A stretch of DNA of 64,000 nucleotides from CAYFFZ01 sp049976505 (lineage in GTDB: Archaea; Thermoproteota; Nitrososphaeria; Conexivisphaerales; UBA164). The stretch's first letter is position 1. Each line of letters opens with the position of its first letter. The position numbers and the translations under genes were made by a program. The notes under the pieces were generated by a model. That model ran no database searches. It was not told the DNA's origin and saw nothing but the letters and a program-made list of their open reading frames with translations. The stretch lies in assembly GCA_049976505.1 (NCBI GenBank), contig JBMFIC010000006.1:23253-87252 (forward strand), read 5' to 3'. Shown here in pieces: positions 49,399-58,241 of this stretch.

Positions 49399-50757
49399 TT
49401 ATACCTCAACGATCTTTATAGCATCGGTAACTCCCTGCTTTAGGCTTCTGGTTATCACCGCTTTCTCGCCGCTCCTGAGAAGCCCTGCCTCCCTCAGCGC
49501 CTGTATAACTGCCTGATCGTTTGATATCTCAGGGGTCAAGAACGGAACGACTCCCCATACAAGCCTCAGCTTCTTGAAGACGAACTCATCCCTGCAAACG
49601 CCTATGATCTCGCTCCTTGGCCTGAACCTCGCAAGCCTCTGTGGCGTCTTGCCAGAAGTTGTTATGGCAACAAGCTTCCCCTCTATGAGCTCGCTCAGGT
49701 AGGCAACACCCTCAGCGAACTTGTCGTACTCGTCCAGGCTTGTCCCCCTGACCCTGAACTTCTGGTACCTCTCAGCCTCAGCAGCAATGTCGTTCAGCCA
49801 CCTGACAACCTCAACCGGGTACTTGCCAACCGCCGTCTCCCCGGAGACCATCAGGCTGTCGGCCCCCATGCTGACAGCCATGAAAACGTCCGTTATTTCT
49901 GCCCTCGTAGGCATCTGGTTCTCGATCATGCTTTCGAGCAGCTGGGTGGCAACGATCGAGGGCTTGCCGTAGTTCATGGCCATCTCGATTATGTGTCTCT
50001 GAATCTCAGGGATCTTCACCAGCGGGTAATGGGTTCCGAGGTCCCCTCTGGCGACAAGAACGTAGTCGGTTTCTTCAAGGATGTCCCTGAGGTTGTCCAC
50101 AGCCGAGATAGTCTCGATCTTGCTTATTATGAACATTCTGGCCCCGAACTGCTGCAGGTAGCCTTTCAGGTTGAGTATGTCAGACCTGGTCTTCACAAAT
50201 GACATGGCGACGCCCTCTATTCCTATTGACGCAGCGAACCTCAGGTCATCCACGTCCTTTTCGGTGGGGGCCGTGAACGGGTACTCCTTGCCATGTATAG
50301 CTATAGTCTTTCTTGATGAAATGGGGCCCTCCGTCAGGAACTTGACCTTCAGCTCGGAGTCCTTCTTTTCAAGAACCTTCGCCCAGAGCCTTCCTCCATC
50401 GATTATTATCGTATCTCCCTCAGCAACGAGATCGTAGAAGGCGTCCTCGTCAACCACTATTTCACCGGATCGCGATATCGTGTACTCTCTGTCCCTGCTT
50501 ACGTACATCTGCGGGAAGTCGCCGAGCCTGACGGTCGGGCCCTGCAGGTCGGCTATGATCGGGACCTTCTTTCCTGCCATTTTCTCTGCCTCCCTCACCC
50601 TCTGTACGAGCTCCTTCGTCTCATCGTGGCTCGAGTGAGAGAAGTTTATCCTGAAGGCGTCCGCTCCCATCCTGAGCATCTCGGCGATGACCTCAGTGGT
50701 CTGGGTTGAGGGGCCTAAAGTTGCGATGATCTTGGTCTTTCTTGACCGCTCATACAT
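49399..50757 (-). CDS. pyk: Pyruvate kinase
   Basis: Last step of glycolysis, PEP plus ADP to pyruvate. The 452 residues show TIM-barrel motifs KIIATLGPST, FRINFSHSSHD, DLQGPTVRLGDF, FISKIETISAVDN, the signature VLVARGDLGTHYP and MVSGETAVGKYP, followed by the C-terminal allosteric domain. In the consensus active-site loop, the usual I-x-K-I-E is conserved. It stands alone between the thiolase and the surface-protein operon. Confidence 0.97.
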   Translation of the reverse strand: MYERSRKTKIIATLGPSTQTTEVIAEMLRMGADAFRINFSHSSHDETKELVQRVREAEKMAGKKVPIIADLQGPTVRLGDFPQMYVSRDREYTISRSGEIVVDEDAFYDLVAEGDTIIIDGGRLWAKVLEKKDSELKVKFLTEGPISSRKTIAIHGKEYPFTAPTEKDVDDLRFAASIGIEGVAMSFVKTRSDILNLKGYLQQFGARMFIISKIETISAVDNLRDILEETDYVLVARGDLGTHYPLVKIPEIQRHIIEMAMNYGKPSIVATQLLESMIENQMPTRAEITDVFMAVSMGADSLMVSGETAVGKYPVEVVRWLNDIAAEAERYQKFRVRGTSLDEYDKFAEGVAYLSELIEGKLVAITTSGKTPQRLARFRPRSEIIGVCRDEFVFKKLRLVWGVVPFLTPEISNDQAVIQALREAGLLRSGEKAVITRSLKQGVTDAIKIVEV

Positions 50758-50795
50758 AAGCTAAGCTTGATGTGCAGGTTATTAAACTTTGGTTT

Positions 50796-52955
50796 TCAGT
50801 AGTAGAAGACGTATTCCTGGCCGTCTGAAGTTATTACCTTGATTATGCTTGAGCCCCTTGCAAAGTAGTATGAAAGATCAGCGCTCTTTCCTGGCAGCAG
50901 CGTTATCGAGACGTTCTGGTAAGTTGGAGGGCTTATCTGGTTCCATATCCTCACTATAGTTACTGGATATGCTCCATCGTTTGTAATGATGACGTTCGGC
51001 ACTATCGCCTTAACCACGGCCTCCTTAATGGTAACAGTTCCGCTTGAAGATACCTTCACGATGATCTGCTGGCCTGATATCAGGCCTGATGGCAGGCTGA
51101 CGACAAAACGCTCGTCCTGACCTGAATTGAGCACGAAGCTCCAGCTCTGGGTTCCCGATTTTATGGTGATCGTTACTGAAGATGAGCCTGGGTTATAGGC
51201 ATCAAGGTAAAAGCTCATGTTGGATGAAGCGGGCGGAACATCGGAGTAGACGAATGTGAACGCGTTGCCCTGCAGGGACGTCAAGTAGTAGTGGGTTGAG
51301 TTCCAGTAGAAGGTTACATATTTTGTCAACGGAAGAGAGAGCTGTGCGGTTATTGCTATCTTGTTGAACCTGTAGTTCGAGATCGAGGAATTAGTGTAGG
51401 CCACGCCTATCACTGTTGAGAGCAGATAGCCGAAGAGAACTCTTGGCATTAAGTTGTCTGGCGGCGTGGCCCTCACTCTTACCCAGTAAAACGGCCCAAG
51501 AGTTAGAGTTGAACTTTTAGCTGGGTTATAGCAGTAATATAGTATGGGCGCGTTGAATGAGGGAAGATAATCGTCAACGAGTTTCGTTTCCAGTGTATAA
51601 TTTTGTGTTCCATAGGCCAAGTTTCTGTACAGACCTATGCGCCAAACGTATTTGCCAACTTTGTAGTAAACCTTTAATGTAGATGAAGCATTAGCGTTCG
51701 CCTGAAATACAACTTGAGTAGAAGACTGAGGAGATGATGGGCTTGTAGAATAGAATGACACCGCATTATTTGGATTGTAGTTAGGGCTGCTAAGGCCTAT
51801 TGCAAGTAACTGCCCCGAGCTTGTTTGCGTTTTGCCCAAATATCCGAACGTTTCAACGGTCAGGTTATCACCAAAAGTTTCGTCCGAATAGAACTCTGTC
51901 GACGTGTTGGAGTTTCTGCCAGATGGACATTCTAAAGTTAGCCCATCTTTTACAATGACGTTTGCGCCGTTTATCTCTACGATATTCCATTTGGAAGAGT
52001 TATAGGACGAGAAGTTGTCGTAAAAGATGAAAACGTTTTGACCGTTGTCATACTCTCCATAGCTGGGGCTCAGCTGTGGCGCTTCCCCGACCAGGCCAGG
52101 AAGCTGTGAATAATAGTTCGTGTAGTATGGGCCAATTATCATCTTTATGAGAAGCGTTGAGCCTGCTGGTATGCTCTGCCCAAGCTTTATCCACCATATG
52201 AAATCCCCATAAGAGTCCCTTCCCTCGAACCAGCTCGGTATTATGGTCCCGTTTAAATACTCGAAGATTATGTTCGACCCGCTAGGGTTAACGAGCTGGG
52301 CTACCGGATTCGTTATGCTCAGGTTTATCTCCTGCTGGAAAGGAACCGGGGTTGGAGCATTGGCTATGTTGAAGATCGTAACTATGACGTAGTTTATTCC
52401 TCCCGTGATGTGCGTGGTGGCAAAGGCTGCCAGCTGATACGAGCTCAGCCTGAGCTGAACGGCTCCGTTCACAACATACGTCTGGGGAATCGGTATGTTG
52501 AGCTGGAATGGTCCTGGGGAGACCGCATAGCCTCCAAGCAGCACGTACGCTCCAGATGAGTTCATGGCGTAGACGAAGAGATAGGACACGTTCTGGTTGT
52601 TGTTGTATCCGTAGAGGTTTAGGACCATGTTCTGGGCCCTTATCGGAACAGCTATGTCAACGATGGCTGGTGAAACGTTCAGCGTTGCATAGGAGTTTCC
52701 ATCCAGCATGTGCAGGTAGGGCCAGGAGCTCCTTGAATTCGTGTAGGTTACGTTGAACTGAACGCTCTGCGTCGACACGCTGTAGTTTTCGATTAGTATT
52801 GACGCGCGAGCGATCTGCTGCCGCTCGAGGTTCTGGTTCTCCAGAAGCGCAAGGCTTGCGAATCCGGTGTATACATAGTAGAAAACGAAGAGCGCGCTGA
52901 CCACCAGCAGTATCAGAAAGACGGCCCCAATTATCTCTCCCTGCGCTCTTCTCAT
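50796..52955 (-). CDS. Large pilin-like surface protein with DUF2341-like and lectin-like regions
   Basis: The 719 residues start with a prepilin/archaellin-like N-terminus (short basic leader MRRAQGE, then a helix at about 10-32). The rest is extracellular: Asn/Ser/Tyr-rich beta repeats with many N-x-S/T sites, a DUF2341-like region (NGTIIPSWFEGRDSYGDFIWWIKL, PAGSTLLIKM) and a concanavalin-like stretch near residues 300-420 (VFIFYDNFSSYNSSKWNIVE). It is the second gene of a two-gene operon with a small pilin-like protein, so it probably forms or decorates a cell-surface filament or adhesin. Confidence 0.8.
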   Translation of the reverse strand: MRRAQGEIIGAVFLILLVVSALFVFYYVYTGFASLALLENQNLERQQIARASILIENYSVSTQSVQFNVTYTNSRSSWPYLHMLDGNSYATLNVSPAIVDIAVPIRAQNMVLNLYGYNNNQNVSYLFVYAMNSSGAYVLLGGYAVSPGPFQLNIPIPQTYVVNGAVQLRLSSYQLAAFATTHITGGINYVIVTIFNIANAPTPVPFQQEINLSITNPVAQLVNPSGSNIIFEYLNGTIIPSWFEGRDSYGDFIWWIKLGQSIPAGSTLLIKMIIGPYYTNYYSQLPGLVGEAPQLSPSYGEYDNGQNVFIFYDNFSSYNSSKWNIVEINGANVIVKDGLTLECPSGRNSNTSTEFYSDETFGDNLTVETFGYLGKTQTSSGQLLAIGLSSPNYNPNNAVSFYSTSPSSPQSSTQVVFQANANASSTLKVYYKVGKYVWRIGLYRNLAYGTQNYTLETKLVDDYLPSFNAPILYYCYNPAKSSTLTLGPFYWVRVRATPPDNLMPRVLFGYLLSTVIGVAYTNSSISNYRFNKIAITAQLSLPLTKYVTFYWNSTHYYLTSLQGNAFTFVYSDVPPASSNMSFYLDAYNPGSSSVTITIKSGTQSWSFVLNSGQDERFVVSLPSGLISGQQIIVKVSSSGTVTIKEAVVKAIVPNVIITNDGAYPVTIVRIWNQISPPTYQNVSITLLPGKSADLSYYFARGSSIIKVITSDGQEYVFYY

Positions 52956-53380
52956 ATCTGGATCACCGCCGACGACCCATCTGATGCAACAACCTTAACG
53001 GAATACACGCCGTCTCTCTGCACGTTCAGCCCGCTGACCGTGATCTTTCCCAGCCCTCCGGGCGGGATAACCACGCTGCACCTGTAGAGGTAGCTGTAGC
53101 TGTCGTTGTAGACGATGACAGAAACGACCTGAACCTCGCTCTGTCCGTAGTTTCCTATCCAGACAGTCATCGTGCTTGAGCTGTTTATGTAAACCTCCTC
53201 TATGTTGTAGTTGTCGCTCAGGGCCCTGTACTCGCTCATGTAAAGCGATGAGAGCCCGCTCTGCTGGGAGTTAAAAAGCATAACCCCCCAGCTCAGCACG
53301 GCAATCCCGAAGATGACAACTATCACCAGCACTATCATGCTGCCAATGATCGTTGACTGAGACCCTCTCGAGGCGGGCAC
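52952..53380 (-). CDS. Small archaellin/pilin-like membrane protein (FlaG/FlaF-like)
   Basis: A 142-residue protein with one N-terminal hydrophobic helix (about residues 12-35, GSMIVLVIVVIFGIAVLSWG) followed by a beta-rich ectodomain with GNYGQSEVQVVSVIVYND and IPPGGLGKITV, the pattern of archaeal pilins and archaellin-associated FlaF/FlaG. The apparent start is GTG at 53380. It overlaps the large surface protein by ATGA. No pilus ATPase or peptidase gene is adjacent. Confidence 0.75.
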   Translation of the reverse strand: MPASRGSQSTIIGSMIVLVIVVIFGIAVLSWGVMLFNSQQSGLSSLYMSEYRALSDNYNIEEVYINSSSTMTVWIGNYGQSEVQVVSVIVYNDSYSYLYRCSVVIPPGGLGKITVSGLNVQRDGVYSVKVVASDGSSAVIQI

Positions 53381-53492
53381 CTTGATATAAAGAATATACT
53401 CTTCTCAAATTAAGCTTTTTGATAGCTCCTAGGAACAAAGATCCAAAAAGCTTTTTAGTCCGGCAAAGCTGTAAAGCTTCAGAAGCAAAGAC

Positions 53493-53882
53493 ATGTTCGT
53501 TGAGGTAAAGATAACAAACGTTGGGATTCTCGATGAAAGCGGAAGCGAGGGGTTCATCGAGTTCACCAGCGACGACGGAAGAAAGGTGCTCATGGGCTCC
53601 TTCAGCGGTGAAGTATCATACCACATCATGAGGTTCATGCAGGGGGACAGGAAGTCCCTCCCGACGGTCTACAACATGATAGAGGAGCTTGCAAACTATA
53701 TGGGGCTTGAGCTTGAAAAGGTCGAGATATATCCGAGGGGCAACGTCTTCAGGGCCAACATCTATTTCATCGGAAGGAATGGAAAGAAGCTCGTGCTCGA
53801 GAACTACAGGGCCTCTGATGCGGTGGCCCTTGCCGTCTTCTACAACATGCCTATATATATCGACGAGACGCTTCTATCCTGA
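53493..53882 (+). CDS. DUF151 (bifunctional nuclease-like) protein
   Basis: The 129-residue protein matches the DUF151 fold: IEFTSDDGRKVLMGSFSGEVSYHI, RANIYFIGRNGKKLVLENYRASDAVALAVFYNMPIYID. The last segment is the hallmark of the family, which was named from plant bifunctional nucleases; many prokaryotic members have no proven activity. Its 3' end overlaps nadM by 9 nt tail to tail. The function is uncertain. Confidence 0.88.
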   Translation: MFVEVKITNVGILDESGSEGFIEFTSDDGRKVLMGSFSGEVSYHIMRFMQGDRKSLPTVYNMIEELANYMGLELEKVEIYPRGNVFRANIYFIGRNGKKLVLENYRASDAVALAVFYNMPIYIDETLLS

Positions 53883-54410
53883 GCTTTCGTGTATGTCCTC
53901 CCTGGCCCTTGCGATCTCCTTTATCCTCGCGTCTCCCCCTATCTGCTTTATGTACTCGTAAACTGGCGGGGGAACTAGGTCCTGCCATGGCTCATCCTTC
54001 AGGATCTTCTCCCTTATCTTAGTGGCCATCAGCTCCTCCCTCCTGTAAAACGGCACCGGAACCACCCTTATTCCAGCCTCCTCAGCAAGAAGCCTGACGA
54101 GCCTGTTGTTGGAAAATATCACGTCAAAGGGAGGAAGGTAGGACCTGAGGTGGCTTACCCAGAGGCTGTGGTTCTCAATGTCGTCAAGCGGAGCTATGTA
54201 GATTGGCTTCGTGACCCTCTCGCTCTTCAGATATCTGATGAGCATCTCATACCTCTCACCGGTGGTAAACGGGTTGTCCAGCTCATGGTTCTTCTGGGCG
54301 CTCCCTATAACTATTATGAGCTCATCCGAGTGCTCTAGCGAGAACTTTATTGCTGCTGAGTGTCCATAGTGCAGAGGCTGAAACCTTCCTATGAACACGC
54401 CCCTTGTCAT
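53874..54410 (-). CDS. nadM: Nicotinamide-nucleotide adenylyltransferase NadM
   Basis: Makes NAD+ from NMN and ATP. The 178-residue archaeal-type enzyme has the nucleotidyltransferase motif GRFQPLHYGH near the N-terminus (H-x-G-H-like site), GSAQKNHELDNPFTTGERYEM, and the substrate segment REELMATKIREKIL that contains the family's second motif. Length is normal. It is divergent from alba and convergent with the DUF151 gene. Confidence 0.95.
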   Translation of the reverse strand: MTRGVFIGRFQPLHYGHSAAIKFSLEHSDELIIVIGSAQKNHELDNPFTTGERYEMLIRYLKSERVTKPIYIAPLDDIENHSLWVSHLRSYLPPFDVIFSNNRLVRLLAEEAGIRVVPVPFYRREELMATKIREKILKDEPWQDLVPPPVYEYIKQIGGDARIKEIARAREDIHESSG

Positions 54411-54503
54411 TTTACATGTAAATAATCCGCATCGTTATTAAGGTTTGCCGTGCTGGCGTTTTATGGAAAGAGGGCCCGTGAATGTTTTATATAATCGATG
54501 AAA

Positions 54504-54514
54504 AAATATAAATA
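54504..54514 (+). promoter_or_regulatory. TATA box of alba
   Basis: AAATATAAATA within a long AT-rich run lies 34-44 nt upstream of the alba ATG at 54548. This leaves a leader of about 13 nt carrying a GTGAGTGATG stretch that may act as a ribosome-binding site, as expected for a highly expressed chromatin protein. Confidence 0.5.
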
Positions 54515-54547
54515 GAGCAAGGGTTATGGTTATGTGAGTGATGTAAA

Positions 54548-54874
54548 ATGGCATCACAGCCAGAGAAATCCGGTGAAGCACCTGCAGAACAGAAGAAGGC
54601 CTATCCGCCCAACAACATCTTCATTGGCAAGAAGCCGCTGATGGTCTACGCTCTTTCAGCGCAGCTCCAGCTGGCAAACTATCCTGAGGTCATCCTCAGG
54701 GCAAGGGGAAGAGCAATTTCCAGGGCAGTCGACGTTGCCCAGGTACTCGTCAACAGAATCGGCAAGGACCTCTACGAGGTAGCTGACATCAAGATCGGAA
54801 CCGAGGAGCTGGGCGAAGGAGACCAGAAGAGGAACGTCTCAACAATAGAGATCGTCGTAAGGAAGAGGAAGTAG
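54548..54874 (+). CDS. alba: DNA/RNA-binding chromatin protein Alba
   Basis: A 108-residue Alba protein. After a charged, disordered N-terminal tail (residues 1-20), the core reads NNIFIGKKPLMVYALSAQLQL, LRARGRAISRAVDVAQVLVNRI and IKIGTEEL, with the Lys of IGKKP being the residue acetylated in Sulfolobus. The long N-terminal tail is unusual compared with most Alba proteins, which begin a few residues before the core. It is monocistronic; a T-rich tract follows its stop. Confidence 0.96.
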   Translation: MASQPEKSGEAPAEQKKAYPPNNIFIGKKPLMVYALSAQLQLANYPEVILRARGRAISRAVDVAQVLVNRIGKDLYEVADIKIGTEELGEGDQKRNVSTIEIVVRKRK

Positions 54875-54885
54875 AACAACAACCA

Positions 54886-54903
54886 AATTTATTTTTATTC
54901 TTT
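54886..54903 (+). terminator. T-rich tract downstream of alba, possible terminator
   Basis: AAATTTATTTTTATTCTT follows the alba stop by about 11 nt. Archaeal RNA polymerase terminates at such T runs. The tract partly overlaps the end of the convergent recombinase gene. Confidence 0.4.
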
Positions 54904-55455
54904 CATCTCCTCTATTTTGCTGAAAGCGCTTCTGAGCTCCTCCTCAAGGTCTTCCTGCGTGTAGTTCATGTACTCCCTTATAACTGAGTAGTCAGTGTGC
55001 CCGAGAAGCCTCCTGACAACCTCGAGGTCCTTCGTCATCTTCATGATGAAAGTCGCATACGAGTGTCTTATTGCATGGGGCCTGTACCTTTTCTTCAGTA
55101 TCCTCTTTGTTACCGAGTAGACGATGTACCTGCCGTTCCTCTCCGTGAACTCAAAGGGCCTGCTGCCTGTCCTCCTTTCTTTCAGCTTTCTGAACACGTC
55201 CCAGAAGAAGTCGTTGGGCACCGGAACCCTTCTTATGAAAACGCCCCTCTTCTTCTCCTGCTTAATGACAACGGTTCTCGTCCTGAAGTCCAGGTCGCCC
55301 CAGCTGAGCCTGAGGGCCTCGCCTATTCGGGCACCCGTGAAGGCCAGGAAGGCCACGAACGCAAGATCCCTCAGCCTTATCTTTGACCTGTTCTTCATCA
55401 GCGCGTTTATCAGCTCGGTGTAGTCAGGCACGTCGTCTAGCCTGAGCTTCTTCAT
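54895..55455 (-). CDS. Short tyrosine recombinase (Xer-like) lacking the N-terminal core-binding domain
   Basis: The 186-residue protein is essentially only the catalytic domain. All active-site residues are visible: Arg in TGARIGEAL, a Lys in the beta-hairpin (VVIKQEKKRG), HAIRHS (H-x-x-R), LLGHTDYS (His) and the nucleophile in REYMNYT. Archaeal XerA is about 280-300 residues, with an extra N-terminal SAM-like domain, which is absent here. It could be a minimal chromosomal resolvase, an integrase remnant that keeps its active site, or a domesticated enzyme. No att-like repeats were seen near it. Confidence 0.88.
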   Translation of the reverse strand: MKKLRLDDVPDYTELINALMKNRSKIRLRDLAFVAFLAFTGARIGEALRLSWGDLDFRTRTVVIKQEKKRGVFIRRVPVPNDFFWDVFRKLKERRTGSRPFEFTERNGRYIVYSVTKRILKKRYRPHAIRHSYATFIMKMTKDLEVVRRLLGHTDYSVIREYMNYTQEDLEEELRSAFSKIEEMKE

Positions 55456-55546
55456 GATAACTGAACTACGCCGACCTGGTAATTAAACGATTTTATCTGT
55501 GTCATTGTCGTTATTGTCAAAGTTCGTGGATGAACCGATCTGCCTG

Positions 55547-56647
55547 CTATCTCCTTCCTGAGAGCGCCTTGAAGAGCACGGAGGCAGTCAGCCCCACAAG
55601 GGCAGCCGCCAGCAGGGCCGTGAAGTAGGCAGCGAGCAGATCACCGGAGCCAGCGAACGCCACTATGGCTGGGCCGGCTCCCCCGATTAGCCTGCCGACA
55701 AGAAGGCATACGTTCACCGCTGTTGCCCTGATCCTGCTATCGAAAAGCTCGCCCAGCCAGACCCCTAGGTACGCAAAGTAGGCAGTCGCTACATAAAGAA
55801 CAAGGAATATGATCTGCATGCCCAATGCTTTAAAAAGCGCCAGAGCGGCCGCAAGCAACCCAGCTGTCTGGAGAGCTATGGAGACGTCGGTCCTGCTGAT
55901 CCTGTCCGAGAGGTATCCGAAGATTATGAAGCTTGAAAACCCAACAAATGAGTAGTATATGGTGGACCTGCTTCCAGCGAAGATGGGCGCAAAGGTTACG
56001 AGCGTTATTGTGTAGAAGAAGGCGGAAAAAGAGACCAGCGAGCCTATAATTAGCTTAGCAGAGAATAATCTTTTCCCTCCTTCAGCCTGTCCCAGTGAGG
56101 CCCTTGTTTCAGGAAGCAGGAGCAGCAGAAAGGAGGAGAGAACTCCGAAGCCCCCTATCGCCAGGAAGTAAATTTCCGGGGATTCTATATAGTACGAAAG
56201 TAATGAATCAACAAACATGCCCAGAAAATAGAGACCCTGCACGAATCCCCCCAAGGCACCTCTCATGGACCTCATGAGCTCGACTATCTGAACGTAAGTT
56301 ATTCCGTTCTCGGCATTGACCCCAAAACCCACCAGCGCCCACAGCATATACAGATCTGCAAGCCCCCTGACCGCAAGAACGAGGAAGATCGAGAACGAGT
56401 AAATGAGGGCCGATACAAAGATCATCCTCCTTCTCCCGTATCTGTCGGCCAGACCACCGAGAACGAGTCCGCCAAGGGCTCCTCCGTAGAAGGAGAACGA
56501 CATCGCAGCGCTCACGAAGGACGCCTGCGCCCCAACCAGGGCTGCCAGATAGAAGACCTTGAAGATTATCGAGTAAACGACCATTGAGCTTGAGAGAAAC
56601 GGTATCGTCAGCGCAGCAAGCACTGTGAAGCTACTGCGAGCTTCCAA
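55547..56647 (-). CDS. MFS transporter
   Basis: The 366-residue protein has about eleven or twelve hydrophobic helices. It has the major facilitator loop motif GLADRYGRRRMI after helix two and LPETR after helix six, typical of the sugar/organic-anion porters, and a central shift. It is slightly short, so one end may be trimmed; the apparent TTG start overlaps the end of the upstream aminotransferase by 17 nt. The substrate may relate to the aminotransferase (an amino or keto acid), but this is inference. Confidence 0.9.
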   Translation of the reverse strand: MEARSSFTVLAALTIPFLSSSMVVYSIIFKVFYLAALVGAQASFVSAAMSFSFYGGALGGLVLGGLADRYGRRRMIFVSALIYSFSIFLVLAVRGLADLYMLWALVGFGVNAENGITYVQIVELMRSMRGALGGFVQGLYFLGMFVDSLLSYYIESPEIYFLAIGGFGVLSSFLLLLLPETRASLGQAEGGKRLFSAKLIIGSLVSFSAFFYTITLVTFAPIFAGSRSTIYYSFVGFSSFIIFGYLSDRISRTDVSIALQTAGLLAAALALFKALGMQIIFLVLYVATAYFAYLGVWLGELFDSRIRATAVNVCLLVGRLIGGAGPAIVAFAGSGDLLAAYFTALLAAALVGLTASVLFKALSGRR

Positions 56648-57728
56648 GCCTTCCCACTACCTCGGATACCGTCTCTTCTATCCTTCTCAGCGTGTTTAGG
56701 AGAAGCTCCTTCGTGGTGGTACCCATGTACCCAACCCTCAGTATTCTGTTCGTGGGATCAGATATTCCAGTTGCTATTAATATTCCCTTTCTGTACATTT
56801 CGCTCTTTACCTCCCTTGCCACGGGAGCTCCAACGTCGAACGCAATAACCGAAGGAGATGGTCTGTTCGAAAGAGGCCTCCAGCCTCTTTCGCTCACGAA
56901 CCTGAATGCCAGCTCGCCCATCTCCCTGTGCCTTCTTATCTTTACTTCAAGCCCCTCCTCGAAGACCTCCTTCAGAGCTATCCTTAGGGCCCTCAGGGTT
57001 AGCACGTTTGGCGTTGAGAGATATATCGTTGGATCCCTCATTACCTGCATCCACCTCTTAAGGTCAAAGTAATATGACCTGCTCTTTACGTCCCTCCTCT
57101 TTTCATAAAGATCCTGGGAGAAGGCAAGCATGACGGCTCCAGGCGGGGCCCCCACGCACTTCTGCGAAGCTGTAAAAACGTAATCGTAAAGATCCTCCCT
57201 GAACCTGTAGTCCACGCAGCCCATGCTTGAGACCATGTCAACCACGTAGAAGGCGTTATAGCTCTTGACAACCTCTCCAACCCTCTCCACGTCGTTCATC
57301 ATCCCCGTGCTCGTGTCAATGTGGGTTACGGTTACAAAATCGTATCTTTCCCTTTCGAGCTCCTTCCTGACCAGGTCAACATCTATCTCCTGTCCTGGGC
57401 TGAACCTCAGCGTCCTGACGGAGAGGTCATATATCGATCCTATTTCAGCAAACCTGTCCCCGAAGTACCCGTTAACTATAGAAAGCAGCCGGTCCCCAGG
57501 TTTTGAAAAGGTTGAGAAGAGGGCCTCCATTCCGAAGGTCCCGGATCCGCTGAAAACAATCGTTCTCTCAGGATAGGAGCCAAAGAGCTTAGCTGTGAGG
57601 GCATGAACGTCCCTGAACTCCTCGTAAAACTCAGGGCTCGTGTGCCCAACCATGGGCTCGGACAGAACCCTTAAAACGTCCTCACTGAGGTTTGTGGGAC
57701 CCGGTATCATTAGTACCGGATGTTTCAT
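56631..57728 (-). CDS. Serine--pyruvate / alanine--glyoxylate-type aminotransferase
   Basis: A class V PLP enzyme of 365 residues. It has the N-terminal IPGPTNLSEDVL, MVGHTSPEF, a Lys for PLP in FTASQKCVGAPPG at about residue 190, and the C-terminal RIGLMG-like RVGYMGTT. It could interconvert serine, alanine or glyoxylate. ATG 57728 is used; ATG 57710 (MIPGP) is also possible. Its start lies 47 nt inside the upstream unknown gene, and it overlaps the MFS gene downstream, giving a three-gene operon. Confidence 0.93.
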   Translation of the reverse strand: MKHPVLMIPGPTNLSEDVLRVLSEPMVGHTSPEFYEEFRDVHALTAKLFGSYPERTIVFSGSGTFGMEALFSTFSKPGDRLLSIVNGYFGDRFAEIGSIYDLSVRTLRFSPGQEIDVDLVRKELERERYDFVTVTHIDTSTGMMNDVERVGEVVKSYNAFYVVDMVSSMGCVDYRFREDLYDYVFTASQKCVGAPPGAVMLAFSQDLYEKRRDVKSRSYYFDLKRWMQVMRDPTIYLSTPNVLTLRALRIALKEVFEEGLEVKIRRHREMGELAFRFVSERGWRPLSNRPSPSVIAFDVGAPVAREVKSEMYRKGILIATGISDPTNRILRVGYMGTTTKELLLNTLRRIEETVSEVVGRLGSSQ

Positions 57729-58125
57729 TTTCTCCCTGAGTTCCTTGCATGCTTAAAACCTTTTCGACGTACTTCCTGTCGATAACGCCCGCCGTTAAAA
57801 GATTTACAAGGGAGTTTCCAGATGCCTCCCCGGACACCTTGCCTATCCTGTCCCTTATCTGGCGCCATCTCAGCTTTGTGTTTCCGCTCTTTGACTCATA
57901 TATAATGCCCAGCACGTTGTTAGCTCTTACGAAGGTGATCTCGCCTATCTTCTTCAGAGTTATCTTGTCCTCTGCCTCAACGTATATGGGCCCTATGTCG
58001 CTCTCCCTCTCCGGGAAAACGCTCCTGTCGTGCAGGTATTCGCGCGGCATAAAAGACTTGCAAGTGCTCAGAATAACGAAGTCCCTAAACTTCTCAATAG
58101 GTGCCTCGACTTCTATCCTTACCAA
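57682..58125 (-). CDS. Unknown protein overlapping the aminotransferase gene
   Basis: A 147-residue protein, not recognised. The N-terminal 120 residues look folded (VRIEVEAPIEKFRDFVILSTCKSF, KITLKKIGEITFVRANNVLGIIYES), while the last 20 are polar and low-complexity (Glu/Asn/Ser/Thr/Gly) and are encoded in the 47-nt overlap with the aminotransferase start. The start is TTG at 58125, supported by a TATA-like TTTATATTTT about 27-34 nt upstream. The overlap implies either translational coupling or that one of the two ends is misjudged. Confidence 0.68.
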   Translation of the reverse strand: MVRIEVEAPIEKFRDFVILSTCKSFMPREYLHDRSVFPERESDIGPIYVEAEDKITLKKIGEITFVRANNVLGIIYESKSGNTKLRWRQIRDRIGKVSGEASGNSLVNLLTAGVIDRKYVEKVLSMQGTQGENETSGTNDTGSHKPQ

Positions 58126-58241
58126 ATCATTTTAAGTGAAAAAGCAGCTAAAATATAAACATTCTTTTCCATTTGGAGATGACCCTTGGATTAAACAAAT
58201 TGTAAAAAACAATATATACCTGAGCTCCCTTTATATCATCG

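Noticed and set aside
54895..55455. Xer-like gene as the integrase of an integrated plasmid or virus
   Set aside because: Flanking genes (alba, MFS transporter, aminotransferase) are chromosomal in type, and no tRNA or att-like repeat borders it.
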